The notes under the pieces were generated by a model. It saw only the letters and a program-made list of their open reading frames with translations, made no database searches and was not told the DNA's origin. This document shows, piece after piece, positions 1 through 6,479 of a stretch of DNA of 8,702 nt (position 1 is its first letter; every line of letters starts with the position of its first letter). The DNA is from an uncultured Clostridia bacterium (GTDB lineage: Bacteria; Bacillota; Clostridia; Oscillospirales; Oscillospiraceae). Location: positions 1-8,702 of the forward strand of contig CALERM010000015.1 in assembly GCA_937907715.1 (NCBI GenBank). The letters run 5' to 3'. The position numbers and the translations under genes were made by a program.

Positions 1-1
1 C

Positions 2-217
2 ATCGACTACTGGAACATGGTCGAGCAGCCGCTGATTCTGCTGCCCGACGCCTCGCAGCAGCCGCTTTCCGTCTATCTCTCGCAGATCAACGCGGGCGAG
101 ATCGGCATTGCGTTTGCTGCGGCGGTCATTTACATGGTGCCGGGACTTCTGATGTTCCTGCACGGCGAGGCATATCTCGTGGAAGGCATTACTTACGCAG
201 GCTCCGTGAAAGGATAG
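2..217 (+). CDS. Carbohydrate ABC transporter permease, MalG type (C-terminal fragment; 5' end outside window)
   Basis: Open from the first in-frame codon at position 2 to TAG at 215-217, so only the last 71 residues are visible. They resemble the end of MalG/UgpE-type (binding-protein-dependent importer) permeases: a YWNMVEQPLILL segment where the family has the WN-x-F-x-x-P-L region after the ATPase-coupling loop, a last hydrophobic helix (roughly AFAAAVIYMVPGLLMFLHG), and the ending LVEGITYAGSVKG, close to the family's usual RGLTAGAVKG tail. The protein would sit in the cytoplasmic membrane and move a solute, in known members a sugar or oligosaccharide, using a separate ATPase. The substrate cannot be read from this fragment. 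The next gene starts 6 bases after the stop, and its ribosome-binding site lies across this gene's end, so the genes are almost certainly cotranscribed. Family assignment is fairly secure; function in this odd operon is open. Confidence 0.8.
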   Translation: MDYWNMVEQPLILLPDASQQPLSVYLSQINAGEIGIAFAAAVIYMVPGLLMFLHGEAYLVEGITYAGSVKG

Positions 218-223
218 GGAACT

Positions 224-2200
224 ATGGATACGAATGTCAAAAGACGCGAATGGGTCAAGACCGCGGCAATTATTTTTCTGGCGGTGCTGCTGGTGCTGAC
301 CTTCTTCTCCAATACCATCATGAACGCATCCCTCCCGGAGGTTGCGACGCAGCAGGTGACGCAGGGCACGATCAACGCGAAAATCCGCGCCTCGGGCACC
401 ATCACCGCCAACGAGACCTACAACGTCAAGCTCGCGCAGTCGAGAAAGATCGAGAGCGTCAAGTGCAAGGTCGGGCAGGCGGTCAACGCCGGAGACGTGC
501 TGTTCGTTCTGGAGGCGCAGGAGTCGGACGAGCTGAAGCAGGCAAAGGCAGATCTCGAGGCAAAGGAGCTGGACTACCAGAAGAGCCTCATTACCGCCTC
601 GAACGACTCAGCGCAGGAGGACCGCGACGTGCAGAAGCTGCGCGACGCCTATAACGAAGCGCTGACAATCTATAACCAGTACAGCACCCTGGACGCCAGC
701 CAGATCGCCACCGAAAAGGCAAAGGCAGACAAAAAGCTCAAGGAGCTGACCAAGGAAAGTGAGCGCGCACAGAAGGAACTGACCGACGCGCAGAACGACG
801 AGGAGTATACGAAAATTTCCGGCGAGATTGCCTCTCTGGAAGCGACGCTGGAACCGCTGAAAGCCGCGCAGGACAAGGCGGAAAAGGCACTGGACGATAT
901 GGACCAGCCGATTCCGAGTTCCAGCATGACGAGCAAGAAGCTGAATGACCTGATCAAGAGTACGCAAAAGGATATTGACACAATTCTTGACAGTAATCCG
1001 GACCACTCTTCGGACAGATACGCCTATCTGATTGCAAAGTATGAAGATGACTATCTGCTTTTGCAGAAGCTTGCAGGCTCCCGCAAAGAGGTCATGGCTG
1101 CCTATTGCAACGAACCCGGCTATACGGAGTTGAAGAAAAAACTGATCAGCTCCGGCGAAGTGAAGACCGACGAGGAGGCGGCGACACGCGCTGAAGAATT
1201 GAACACCGCCTACGTCAATTTGCAGGAGTATTACGACGATGTCTCGGATTTGCAGGCGGACCTTGCAAAATACAAGGCGCAGTTGACCTATGTAGAAGCA
1301 AGAGACGCTTACGACGAGGCAAACAGCAACACGTCCGACCTTCGGGAGCGTTACAATTCTCTGAAAGCGGCAATCGAACGGCTGGAAATTGCCGTCGAGC
1401 GGGCAAAAGACGCGGTTGACGATCAAACGGAGGCAGTGTCCGATCTGGAATCGGCTTCTTCGGCGGCAGAGACCGTGAAGACGGCGAAGACCGCGCTCGA
1501 GGACAAGCTCTTTGAGATGAACAAGGGCGACACTGCCGCGCTCGACATGCAGGCGGCAAAGAAGGCAATCGAGGAAGCAAAGGAAAACATCGAAAAGCTC
1601 ACGAAGGACGCCGACGCGCAGGAGGTCACGGCGAAGGTCGGCGGCACGATTGCCTCCGTCAACGTCACCGCCGGCGACACGGCGAGCGCGGACACCGCCA
1701 TTGCCACCATCAACCAGACCGACCGCGGCTTCACGGTGAAAATCTCCATCACCAACGAGCAGGCGAAGAAGGTAAAAGTCGGAGACACTGCGGAGCTGGT
1801 CAACTACTGGGGCGACGCCACGGCGACGCTCGAGACCATCGGCAGCGACCCGCAGAACCCGCAGAAAAACCGACTTTTGACCTTTAGACTCACCGGCAGC
1901 GACATCCAGCCGGACAGCAACATCACCCTCGCCATCGGTCAGCAGAGCGCAAGCTACGACGCGATTGTTCCCACCTCCGCCATCCGCACGGACAACAACG
2001 GCTCGTTCGTGCTGGCGATTGTATCGAAATCCACCCCGCTTTCCACCCGCTACACCGCCACGCGCGTCGATGTGCAGGTGCTGGCAAGCGACGATAAGAG
2101 CTCTGCCGTCTCCGGCATCGGCTCGGGCGAGTTCGTCATTACCACATCGACCAAGCCCATCGAGGCAGGCACCCAGGTCCGCCTGGCGGAGAACGGATGA
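224..2200 (+). CDS. HlyD/MFP-family membrane-fusion (periplasmic-adaptor-like) protein with very long coiled coil
   Basis: 658 aa. Residues 1-13 are basic, and about 14-30 form one membrane helix (AAIIFLAVLLVLTFF), an uncleaved N-terminal anchor with the rest outside the membrane. The first half of a lipoyl-like hairpin follows at about 69-97 (VKCKVGQAVNAGDVLFVLE). About 100-465 is charged, Ala/Glu/Lys-rich and heptad-like, interrupted near 229-265 and 290-325, so it reads as several antiparallel helical stretches. The second lipoyl half is at about 467-497 (VGGTIASVNVTAGDTASAD), then a beta-barrel-like region (about 503-575) and a membrane-proximal-like region (about 578-655). That order is the membrane-fusion-protein architecture of HlyD/MacA/YknX proteins, which link a membrane transporter to an outer partner or wall-side conduit. 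Usual adaptors are about 350-450 aa, so the coiled coil is oversized. Start: ATG 224 with AGGA at 211-214. It overlaps the next gene by ATGA. GC drops within the coiled-coil part (see findings). The substrate is unknown. Confidence 0.85.
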   Translation: MDTNVKRREWVKTAAIIFLAVLLVLTFFSNTIMNASLPEVATQQVTQGTINAKIRASGTITANETYNVKLAQSRKIESVKCKVGQAVNAGDVLFVLEAQESDELKQAKADLEAKELDYQKSLITASNDSAQEDRDVQKLRDAYNEALTIYNQYSTLDASQIATEKAKADKKLKELTKESERAQKELTDAQNDEEYTKISGEIASLEATLEPLKAAQDKAEKALDDMDQPIPSSSMTSKKLNDLIKSTQKDIDTILDSNPDHSSDRYAYLIAKYEDDYLLLQKLAGSRKEVMAAYCNEPGYTELKKKLISSGEVKTDEEAATRAEELNTAYVNLQEYYDDVSDLQADLAKYKAQLTYVEARDAYDEANSNTSDLRERYNSLKAAIERLEIAVERAKDAVDDQTEAVSDLESASSAAETVKTAKTALEDKLFEMNKGDTAALDMQAAKKAIEEAKENIEKLTKDADAQEVTAKVGGTIASVNVTAGDTASADTAIATINQTDRGFTVKISITNEQAKKVKVGDTAELVNYWGDATATLETIGSDPQNPQKNRLLTFRLTGSDIQPDSNITLAIGQQSASYDAIVPTSAIRTDNNGSFVLAIVSKSTPLSTRYTATRVDVQVLASDDKSSAVSGIGSGEFVITTSTKPIEAGTQVRLAENG

Positions 2201-3306
2201 GCGGCGGCAAATTTGTGCGCAGGCGGCAGCGAAAGCCGCTTCCGCTGCGGTTCCTGGCGCTGCTGGGGCTGAATCTCCTGCTGGTTGCGCTGGCTGTCGT
2301 GTTTGCCGTCAGGCTGCACCACGTAACGCATCTTCTCATCACGCAGTCCGCCGCAGAGGTCTGGAAGGGTCAGAGCACGGAGAGCTTCGTGCAGGTCTCG
2401 GCGTTCCAGCCCGTGGACCAGCCGATCACCGAGACGGATGTGGAGAGCTTTCATCAGACGCTCGAGCAGAAATTCGTCGATGCGTCGCTCGAAGCGCCCG
2501 AAAACGGCAGCCTCTATCAGGACGCCTGGTCGACCACCGCGCGCGATATCACCGTGTCGACCGATTCCGTCAGCTACACCGCGAAAACCGTCGGCGTGGG
2601 CGGGGATTTCTTCCTGTTCCATCCGCTGCCTCTTCGCTCCGGCAGCTATATTTCAAACCGCGACTTTACCTATGACCGCGTCGTTCTCGACGAGGAGCTT
2701 TCCTGGGCGCTGTTCGGCAGCTACGACGTCGCCGGGCAGACGGTCTGGATTCAAGACGAACCCTATGTGGTCGCAGGCGTCGTCTCGCGCGAAAAGGATA
2801 AGGCAAGCGGCAAAGCCTACGCAGACGGCGCGGGCATGTTCATTTCCTACTCCGCCATGCGCCATATCACAGGCGGCGAGGAGAACACCGACCCCGGCAT
2901 TTCCTGCTATGAGCTGGTCATGGCAGAGCCGATCACAGGCTTCGGCTTGAGCGTTCTGCGCGAGAGCTTCCCGACGAAGGATGCAAGCGTCTTCGTGCAG
3001 AACACGGACCGCTACAGCCTCAAGAGCCTGCTGAGCGTCGTTTCGCAGTTCGGCGAGCGCTCCATGAACACGGCGGGCGTAATCTTCCCCTACTGGGAGA
3101 ATGCCGCGCGGTATACAGAGGACCACGCCGCGCTCGATCTGGTGCTGCTGGTGCTGTTCAGCCTCGTTCCGGTCATATGCCTGATTGTGCTGATCATCCG
3201 CGAAATCAGATCCGGCTGGCGTTACTTAAGCACCAGAATTCCCGCCGAGATTGAAGCGCGTGTGGAAAAGAAAAAAGAAGAGCATTACGTCCGCACCGGC
3301 ATATAG
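2197..3306 (+). CDS. MacB core-domain-like membrane protein with two transmembrane helices
   Basis: 369 aa. A basic N-terminus (about 1-18) leads to one helix (about 19-38), a large extracytoplasmic domain (about 39-310), a second helix (about 313-335, LDLVLLVLFSLVPVICLIVLI) and a charged cytoplasmic tail ending EKKKEEHYVRTGI. The outer domain has features of the MacB periplasmic core found in MacB/FtsX-type ABC permeases: VGVGGDFFLFHPLPLRSG, then DRVVLDEELSWALFGS and AGQTVWIQDEPYVVAGVV. These correspond to the family pattern of 'V..dFF....l..G....d..VVlne..A..LFG...vGk.v...g..y.VvGV'. Classical MacB permeases have four helices, with three after the core domain; here only one follows, so it cannot be a normal FtsX-fold permease by itself. 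It starts at ATG 2197 in an ATGA overlap, implying translational coupling and a stoichiometric partnership with the adaptor. A hairpin follows 6 bases after the stop. I cannot name a substrate; a signalling or scaffold role is as possible as export. Confidence 0.72.
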   Translation: MSGGKFVRRRQRKPLPLRFLALLGLNLLLVALAVVFAVRLHHVTHLLITQSAAEVWKGQSTESFVQVSAFQPVDQPITETDVESFHQTLEQKFVDASLEAPENGSLYQDAWSTTARDITVSTDSVSYTAKTVGVGGDFFLFHPLPLRSGSYISNRDFTYDRVVLDEELSWALFGSYDVAGQTVWIQDEPYVVAGVVSREKDKASGKAYADGAGMFISYSAMRHITGGEENTDPGISCYELVMAEPITGFGLSVLRESFPTKDASVFVQNTDRYSLKSLLSVVSQFGERSMNTAGVIFPYWENAARYTEDHAALDLVLLVLFSLVPVICLIVLIIREIRSGWRYLSTRIPAEIEARVEKKKEEHYVRTGI

Positions 3307-3312
3307 GCAAAA

Positions 3313-3340
3313 AAATGGCGCTGCGATTGCAGCGCCATTT
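3313..3340. terminator. Bidirectional intrinsic terminator hairpin (convergent genes)
   Basis: A perfect 12-bp stem (AAATGGCGCTGC / GCAGCGCCATTT, 3313-3324 and 3329-3340) with a GATT tetraloop, 6 bases after the stop of the upstream + strand gene. Read on the - strand it runs straight into seven Ts (complement of A3309-A3315), a textbook terminator and probably a backstop for hsp20. On the + strand the T-tract is weaker (ATTTCACTTTAT), so + strand termination here may be partial. Confidence 0.82.
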
Positions 3341-3384
3341 CACTTTATAAAAGCCTCGCAGAGTTTCGCCCTCCGCAGCCCCTT

Positions 3385-3414
3385 CTATCAAAAAAGCAGA
3401 GGCTTTTTTGATAG
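3385..3414. terminator. Bidirectional hairpin with A6/T6 arms downstream of hsp20
   Basis: A perfect 13-bp inverted repeat (CTATCAAAAAAGC at 3385-3397, GCTTTTTTGATAG at 3402-3414) with an AGAG loop. It ends three bases short of the last codon of the - strand hsp20 gene at 3417. The A6..T6 arrangement gives a U-tract in both directions. On the + strand AAAAGCCTC at 3349-3357 can also pair with GAGGCTTTT at 3399-3407, a second fold ending in the same T-tract. Likely the main terminator for hsp20 and a second one for the gene ending at 3306. Confidence 0.7.
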
Positions 3415-3416
3415 AT

Positions 3417-3842
3417 TTATTCGATTTCGAGGCGGCGACCGGCGGGCTCTTCCTTCTTCTGCTTCGGAAGGGTCAGGGTCAAAACGCCGTCTTTGTAGCC
3501 TGCCTTGATATTTGCGCAGTCGATGCCGCTGATATCAAAGCTGCGGCTGTAAGAGCCGAACGAACGCTCGCAGCGCAGGAAGCTGTTCTTCTTTTCCTTC
3601 TGCTCAAACTCGGAATGACGCTCGGCGGTGATGCTCAGGGTGTTGTCCTTCACATCGACGTGAATGTCTTCCTTCTTGAAGCCGGGCAGATCAGCCTCCA
3701 ATGTGTAGCTGTCGCCGGTGTCCTTGATATCGGTTTTCAGTTCGCCCAGCGAACGGTCGGAGAAGAAGGCTCTTTCCAGATCGTCGAAATCCTGGAACGG
3801 GTTGTATACGGAATGATTCTTGCGGTTATAAGGTACTAACAT
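3417..3842 (-). CDS. Small heat-shock protein, Hsp20/alpha-crystallin family
   Basis: 141 aa from the start chosen here. Small heat-shock proteins are ATP-independent cytoplasmic holdases that form oligomers and keep unfolding proteins soluble. A short N-terminal arm (about 1-33, with NPFQDFDDLERAFF) is followed by the alpha-crystallin domain at about 34-127: the YTLEADLPGFKKEDI strand region, the ERSFGSYSRSFDI segment, and the conserved GVLTLTLPK at 119-127. The C-terminal tail carries LEI (138-140), matching the I/V/L-x-I/V/L anchoring motif. Start: the AGGAGGT at 3857-3851 is only 3 bases from an ATG at 3848 but 9 from the ATG at 3842; both are in frame and two codons apart, and spacing favours 3842. 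A CIRCE operator lies upstream at 3961-3987, so HrcA control is expected. It is convergent with the operon on its left and divergent from the ABC exporter. Confidence 0.95.
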   Translation of the reverse strand: MLVPYNRKNHSVYNPFQDFDDLERAFFSDRSLGELKTDIKDTGDSYTLEADLPGFKKEDIHVDVKDNTLSITAERHSEFEQKEKKNSFLRCERSFGSYSRSFDISGIDCANIKAGYKDGVLTLTLPKQKKEEPAGRRLEIE

Positions 3843-3850
3843 ATTCATTT

Positions 3851-3857
3851 ACCTCCT
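3851..3857 (-). promoter_or_regulatory. Ribosome-binding site of hsp20 (decides between two ATG codons)
   Basis: AGGAGGT on the - strand. The first in-frame ATG (3848) is 3 bases after AGGAGG, tighter than usual; the second (3842) is 9 bases after, within the usual range. The product differs by only two residues (Met-Asn). Confidence 0.8.
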
Positions 3858-3957
3858 GAACGGGAACCTTTTGCAGCTCCCCTTTGTTTTCTTTTTATGC
3901 TTCCAGCATACCCCCGGATTATGAACAAATCTGCTTTCTTTTATGAACGGACTGTGA

Positions 3958-3987
3958 ATTTTAGCACTCGCAAGCTTCGAGTGCTAA
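3958..3987 (-). promoter_or_regulatory. Putative sigma-A promoter of hsp20, embedded in CIRCE
   Basis: On the - strand TTAGCA (3987-3982, 4/6 to TTGACA), an 18-base spacer and TAAAAT (3963-3958, 5/6 to TATAAT). The -35 is formed by one CIRCE arm and the -10 begins in the other, so HrcA binding would exclude RNA polymerase. Transcription would start near 3951, giving a leader of about 110 bases. A second, weaker candidate without CIRCE overlap is TTCATA (3947-3942), 18 bases, CATAAT (3923-3918). Confidence 0.5.
3961..3987. promoter_or_regulatory. CIRCE element (HrcA operator)
   Basis: TTAGCACTC at 3961-3969, a 9-base spacer, GAGTGCTAA at 3979-3987. This matches the CIRCE consensus TTAGCACTC-N9-GAGTGCTAA at every position. 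In Firmicutes HrcA binds this inverted repeat and represses chaperone genes until heat stress titrates GroE away. It lies 118 bases upstream of the chosen hsp20 start (- strand) and 76 bases upstream of the divergent ABC ATPase start (+ strand). Confidence 0.95.
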
Positions 3988-4063
3988 TTTCTGCCGAGCA
4001 GGAACAAACTCCATCAGCCGCGCGTCTAATCGAGAAAGAACACAAGCGGAAAGGAAGAGAGCC

Positions 4064-4774
4064 ATGCTCACCATCAGCCATCTGACAAAAACCTTCGGCG
4101 GAAAAACCGCCGTCGACGATCTGTCGCTGCACATCGCCCCCGGCGAAATCTGCGGCTTCATCGGGCACAACGGCGCGGGCAAGACGACAACCATCAAAGC
4201 CTGCTGCGGCATTCTGACGCCCGACAGCGGCAGCATCGAAATTGCCGGAAAATCCGTTGCGCAGGACCCCATCGCCTGCAAGAAACGCCTTGCCTATATT
4301 CCGGATAACCCCGATCTCTATGAGTTTCTCTCCGGCATTCAGTACCTCAACTTTGTGGCGGACATTTACGGCGTATCCCAGGCGGACCGCCAGCGCCGGA
4401 TTCACCAGTACGCCGGGCTTTTCGATCTGACCGGCGATCTGGCGCAGCCGGTGTCCAGCTACTCGCACGGCATGAAGCAGAAGCTTGCGATTATTTCGGC
4501 GTTTCTGCATGAGCCGAAGCTGATTATCATGGACGAGCCGTTTGTCGGGCTCGACCCGACGGCGTCGCACCTTTTGAAAGAGCTGATGCACGAACACTGC
4601 CAGCATGGCGGCGCCATCTTCTTCTCGACGCACGTGCTGGAGGTCGCGGAAAAGCTATGCGACCGCGTCGCCATCATCCGCAGAGGCAGGCTCATCGCCT
4701 CCGGCACGATGGACGAGGTCCGGGGCGACCAGTCGCTCGAAGCGGTCTTTCTGGAACTGGAGGCGGAGAAATGA
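4064..4774 (+). CDS. ABC transporter ATP-binding protein (ABC-2/exporter type)
   Basis: 236 aa, one complete nucleotide-binding domain. Walker A is GHNGAGKT (34-41), the signature is SHGMKQ (134-139, a common variant of LSGGQ in this subfamily), Walker B is LIIMDEP (153-159) with catalytic Glu158, the D-loop is GLDP (162-165), and the switch His is H190 in STH. The usual Q-loop region reads YIPDNPDLYEFLS, as in EcsA/drug-export-type ATPases. It would hydrolyse ATP on the cytoplasmic face to power the permease encoded immediately downstream. Start ATG 4064 has AAGGAAG just upstream at 4051-4057. The stop overlaps the permease start (ATGA at 4771), a strong sign of coupled translation. It is divergent from hsp20 and shares a 200-base intergenic region containing CIRCE. 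A weak promoter candidate is GGAACA (4001-4006), 18 bases, TCTAAT (4025-4030). The substrate is not evident. Confidence 0.93.
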   Translation: MLTISHLTKTFGGKTAVDDLSLHIAPGEICGFIGHNGAGKTTTIKACCGILTPDSGSIEIAGKSVAQDPIACKKRLAYIPDNPDLYEFLSGIQYLNFVADIYGVSQADRQRRIHQYAGLFDLTGDLAQPVSSYSHGMKQKLAIISAFLHEPKLIIMDEPFVGLDPTASHLLKELMHEHCQHGGAIFFSTHVLEVAEKLCDRVAIIRRGRLIASGTMDEVRGDQSLEAVFLELEAEK

Positions 4775-6360
4775 CGCTCAAAGCGCTTCTGAAGGTCCGT
4801 CTTGCCGCCTTCGGCGCCTACTTTACCGGCGCGTCGCGCAGCCGCAAACGGCAGTCGAAGGTGCAGAAAATCGGCATGCTGGCGCTCATGCTCTACGTTC
4901 TGGCGGCGTTCGGCATGCTGTTTTATACCAGCTTTTCCGCCATCGCGGGCGTCTATGCGCGCGATGACTTCGGCTGGCTCTATTTTGCGATGTACGCGAT
5001 TATGGCGTTTGCGCTGATGGTGTTCGGCAGCGTCTTTACTGCGAAGGCGCAGCTCTATGAGGCGAAGGACAACGAGCTGCTTTTGTCCATGCCGATTGCT
5101 CCGCGCGCGATTTTGGCAAGCCGGATGGCGTCGCTGTGGCTTTTGAACCTGATTTTCGGGCTGGTCGTGGCAATCCCGGCAGTGCTGGCATGGACGCAGG
5201 CGGCGGCGATGCCCGCGCTGGGCTGGGTGTCGATGGTTCTGCTGCTGCCGGCGCTGGACTTCTTCTCTCTGGCAGTCACAAGCCTTCTGGCATGGGGCTT
5301 GAGCCTGCTTGCAAGCCGCCTGCGCAGCAAGTCCCTGGCGACACTCATTGGCTCCGTGGTCTTCCTCGGCGCGTATTTTGCCGTCATTTTCCGGATGAAC
5401 GGATATATTGAGCAGCTGGCGCAAAACGGCGCGGCAATCGCCGGGACGCTTTCCGGCGCGAAGCTGCTGGTCTGGCTCGGACGTGCGATGGCGCAGGGAA
5501 GCGCGCCGGATTTACTCTGGTCGCTGCTGGCGCTGCTGCTGCCGTTTGCCGTCATGTATTGGATTCTTGACCGCAGCTTCCTCCGCATTGTCACCACGAA
5601 GCGCGGCGCGGCAAAAATCCGGTATGAAGAAAAGACGCTTGAAACCTCCAGCCCGGACAGGGCGCTCGTGCGGCGGGAATTTCGCCGCCTGTGGGCAAGC
5701 CCCACGTATCTGCTCAACGCCGGCATGGGCATGCTGTTTCTGCTGGCGGGCGCGGCAGCGCTGGTGATCCGGCGCGCGGCAATTCTGGAGCTTGCGGCGC
5801 AGCTTCCGGAGCTTGCCGCGTCGGTGCCGGTGTTTTTGCTGCTGGCAATCTGCGGCATGCTGGGTACGACGCTCTTTACGGCAAGCTCTGTCTCGCTCGA
5901 GGGCAAAAGCCTCTGGATTTTGCAGTCGATGCCCGTCTCCGGCTGCCAGGTGCTGCTCTCGAAGCTTCGTATGGCAGACCTTCTGACACTTCCGGTCGCG
6001 GCGATTGCAGGCATATGCTGCGCGTGCGTCACAGACCGGGCGCCACTTGTCCTGGCGGCAGGCGTTTTGTTTGCGCGCTTTGTGAATCTTTTGGGTCTGC
6101 GCGAGGGCGTTGCGCACGCGAAGCTCGACTGGACGAACGAGGCGCAGGCGGTCAAGCAGGGCTGGGCGACGATGCTTACCATGCTCCTGTGCTGGGGCGT
6201 CATTCTGGCTATCGGCACGCTGTGGCTGATTTGGCTGGCAGAGCTTATAAGCCCGGAGGCATTTTTGCTTGGCTTCTGCGTCGTCTTTTTTGCGCTCGAC
6301 GCGCTGCTGCTTCGCTGGGTAAAAACGACCGGCGCAGAACGCTTTTCGCACCTTTCCTGA
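4771..6360 (+). CDS. ABC exporter permease, two-module membrane protein
   Basis: 529 aa and strongly hydrophobic, with about 10-12 predicted helices (for example near 35-56, 68-90, 120-141, 148-180, 188-207, 247-265, 317-335, 350-372, 403-438, 465-510). A basic linker RRGAAKIRYEEK..RRE (near 277-303) separates two halves. Each half has a matching loop: EAKDNELLLSMPIAPRAIL (97-115) and LEGKSLWILQSMPVSGCQVL (376-395), suggesting an internal duplication. With the ATPase it should form an exporter of unknown substrate in the cytoplasmic membrane. Start: ATG 4771 overlaps the ATPase stop as ATGA and has GGAGG at 4759-4763, seven bases upstream. An in-frame ATG at 4657 would add 38 arginine-rich residues lying wholly inside the ATPase gene and is not credible. 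No good intrinsic terminator follows; the next gene has its own promoter. Confidence 0.87.
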   Translation: MTLKALLKVRLAAFGAYFTGASRSRKRQSKVQKIGMLALMLYVLAAFGMLFYTSFSAIAGVYARDDFGWLYFAMYAIMAFALMVFGSVFTAKAQLYEAKDNELLLSMPIAPRAILASRMASLWLLNLIFGLVVAIPAVLAWTQAAAMPALGWVSMVLLLPALDFFSLAVTSLLAWGLSLLASRLRSKSLATLIGSVVFLGAYFAVIFRMNGYIEQLAQNGAAIAGTLSGAKLLVWLGRAMAQGSAPDLLWSLLALLLPFAVMYWILDRSFLRIVTTKRGAAKIRYEEKTLETSSPDRALVRREFRRLWASPTYLLNAGMGMLFLLAGAAALVIRRAAILELAAQLPELAASVPVFLLLAICGMLGTTLFTASSVSLEGKSLWILQSMPVSGCQVLLSKLRMADLLTLPVAAIAGICCACVTDRAPLVLAAGVLFARFVNLLGLREGVAHAKLDWTNEAQAVKQGWATMLTMLLCWGVILAIGTLWLIWLAELISPEAFLLGFCVVFFALDALLLRWVKTTGAERFSHLS

Positions 6361-6406
6361 CCTGCGGCACCCCATCGGCGCGCCAAGTTTTCAGCGTTTT
6401 GCCAAC

Positions 6407-6435
6407 TTGTCAAGCGTTCGCCTTTGCGGTATGAT
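6407..6435 (+). promoter_or_regulatory. Sigma-A promoter of the deoxynucleoside kinase gene
   Basis: TTGTCA (6407-6412, 5/6), exactly 17 bases, TATGAT (6430-6435, 5/6). Transcription should start near 6442, placing the ATG at 6480 behind a leader of about 38 bases with a full ribosome-binding site. A 6-bp inverted repeat, CAAGTT (6384-6389) / AACTTG (6404-6409), overlaps the -35 hexamer. Confidence 0.78.
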
Positions 6436-6479
6436 AAGCGCTGTTGACACGGCGAAAACAGGCGAAGGGAGGCGCAGGC

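Noticed and set aside
3843..3951. RNA thermometer in the long hsp20 leader
   Set aside because: The leader has small hairpins (for example TATGCT/AGCATA at 3896-3910, and a GGGA/TCCC stem near 3864-3883), but the only pairing to the ribosome-binding site is a 4-bp UUCC-GGAG stem, too weak to support a ROSE or fourU call.
4657..4770. Upstream in-frame ATG that would extend the permease by 38 residues
   Set aside because: The extension lies inside the ATPase gene, is Arg/His-rich and lacks a membrane-protein start; ATG 4771 has an ideal ribosome-binding site and an ATGA overlap.
6444..6449. Perfect TTGACA hexamer and in-frame TTG start before the kinase
   Set aside because: No -10 exists at the right distance (a ribosome-binding site is there instead), and the TTG would start translation at about +3 of the predicted transcript. 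ATG 6480 is far better supported.
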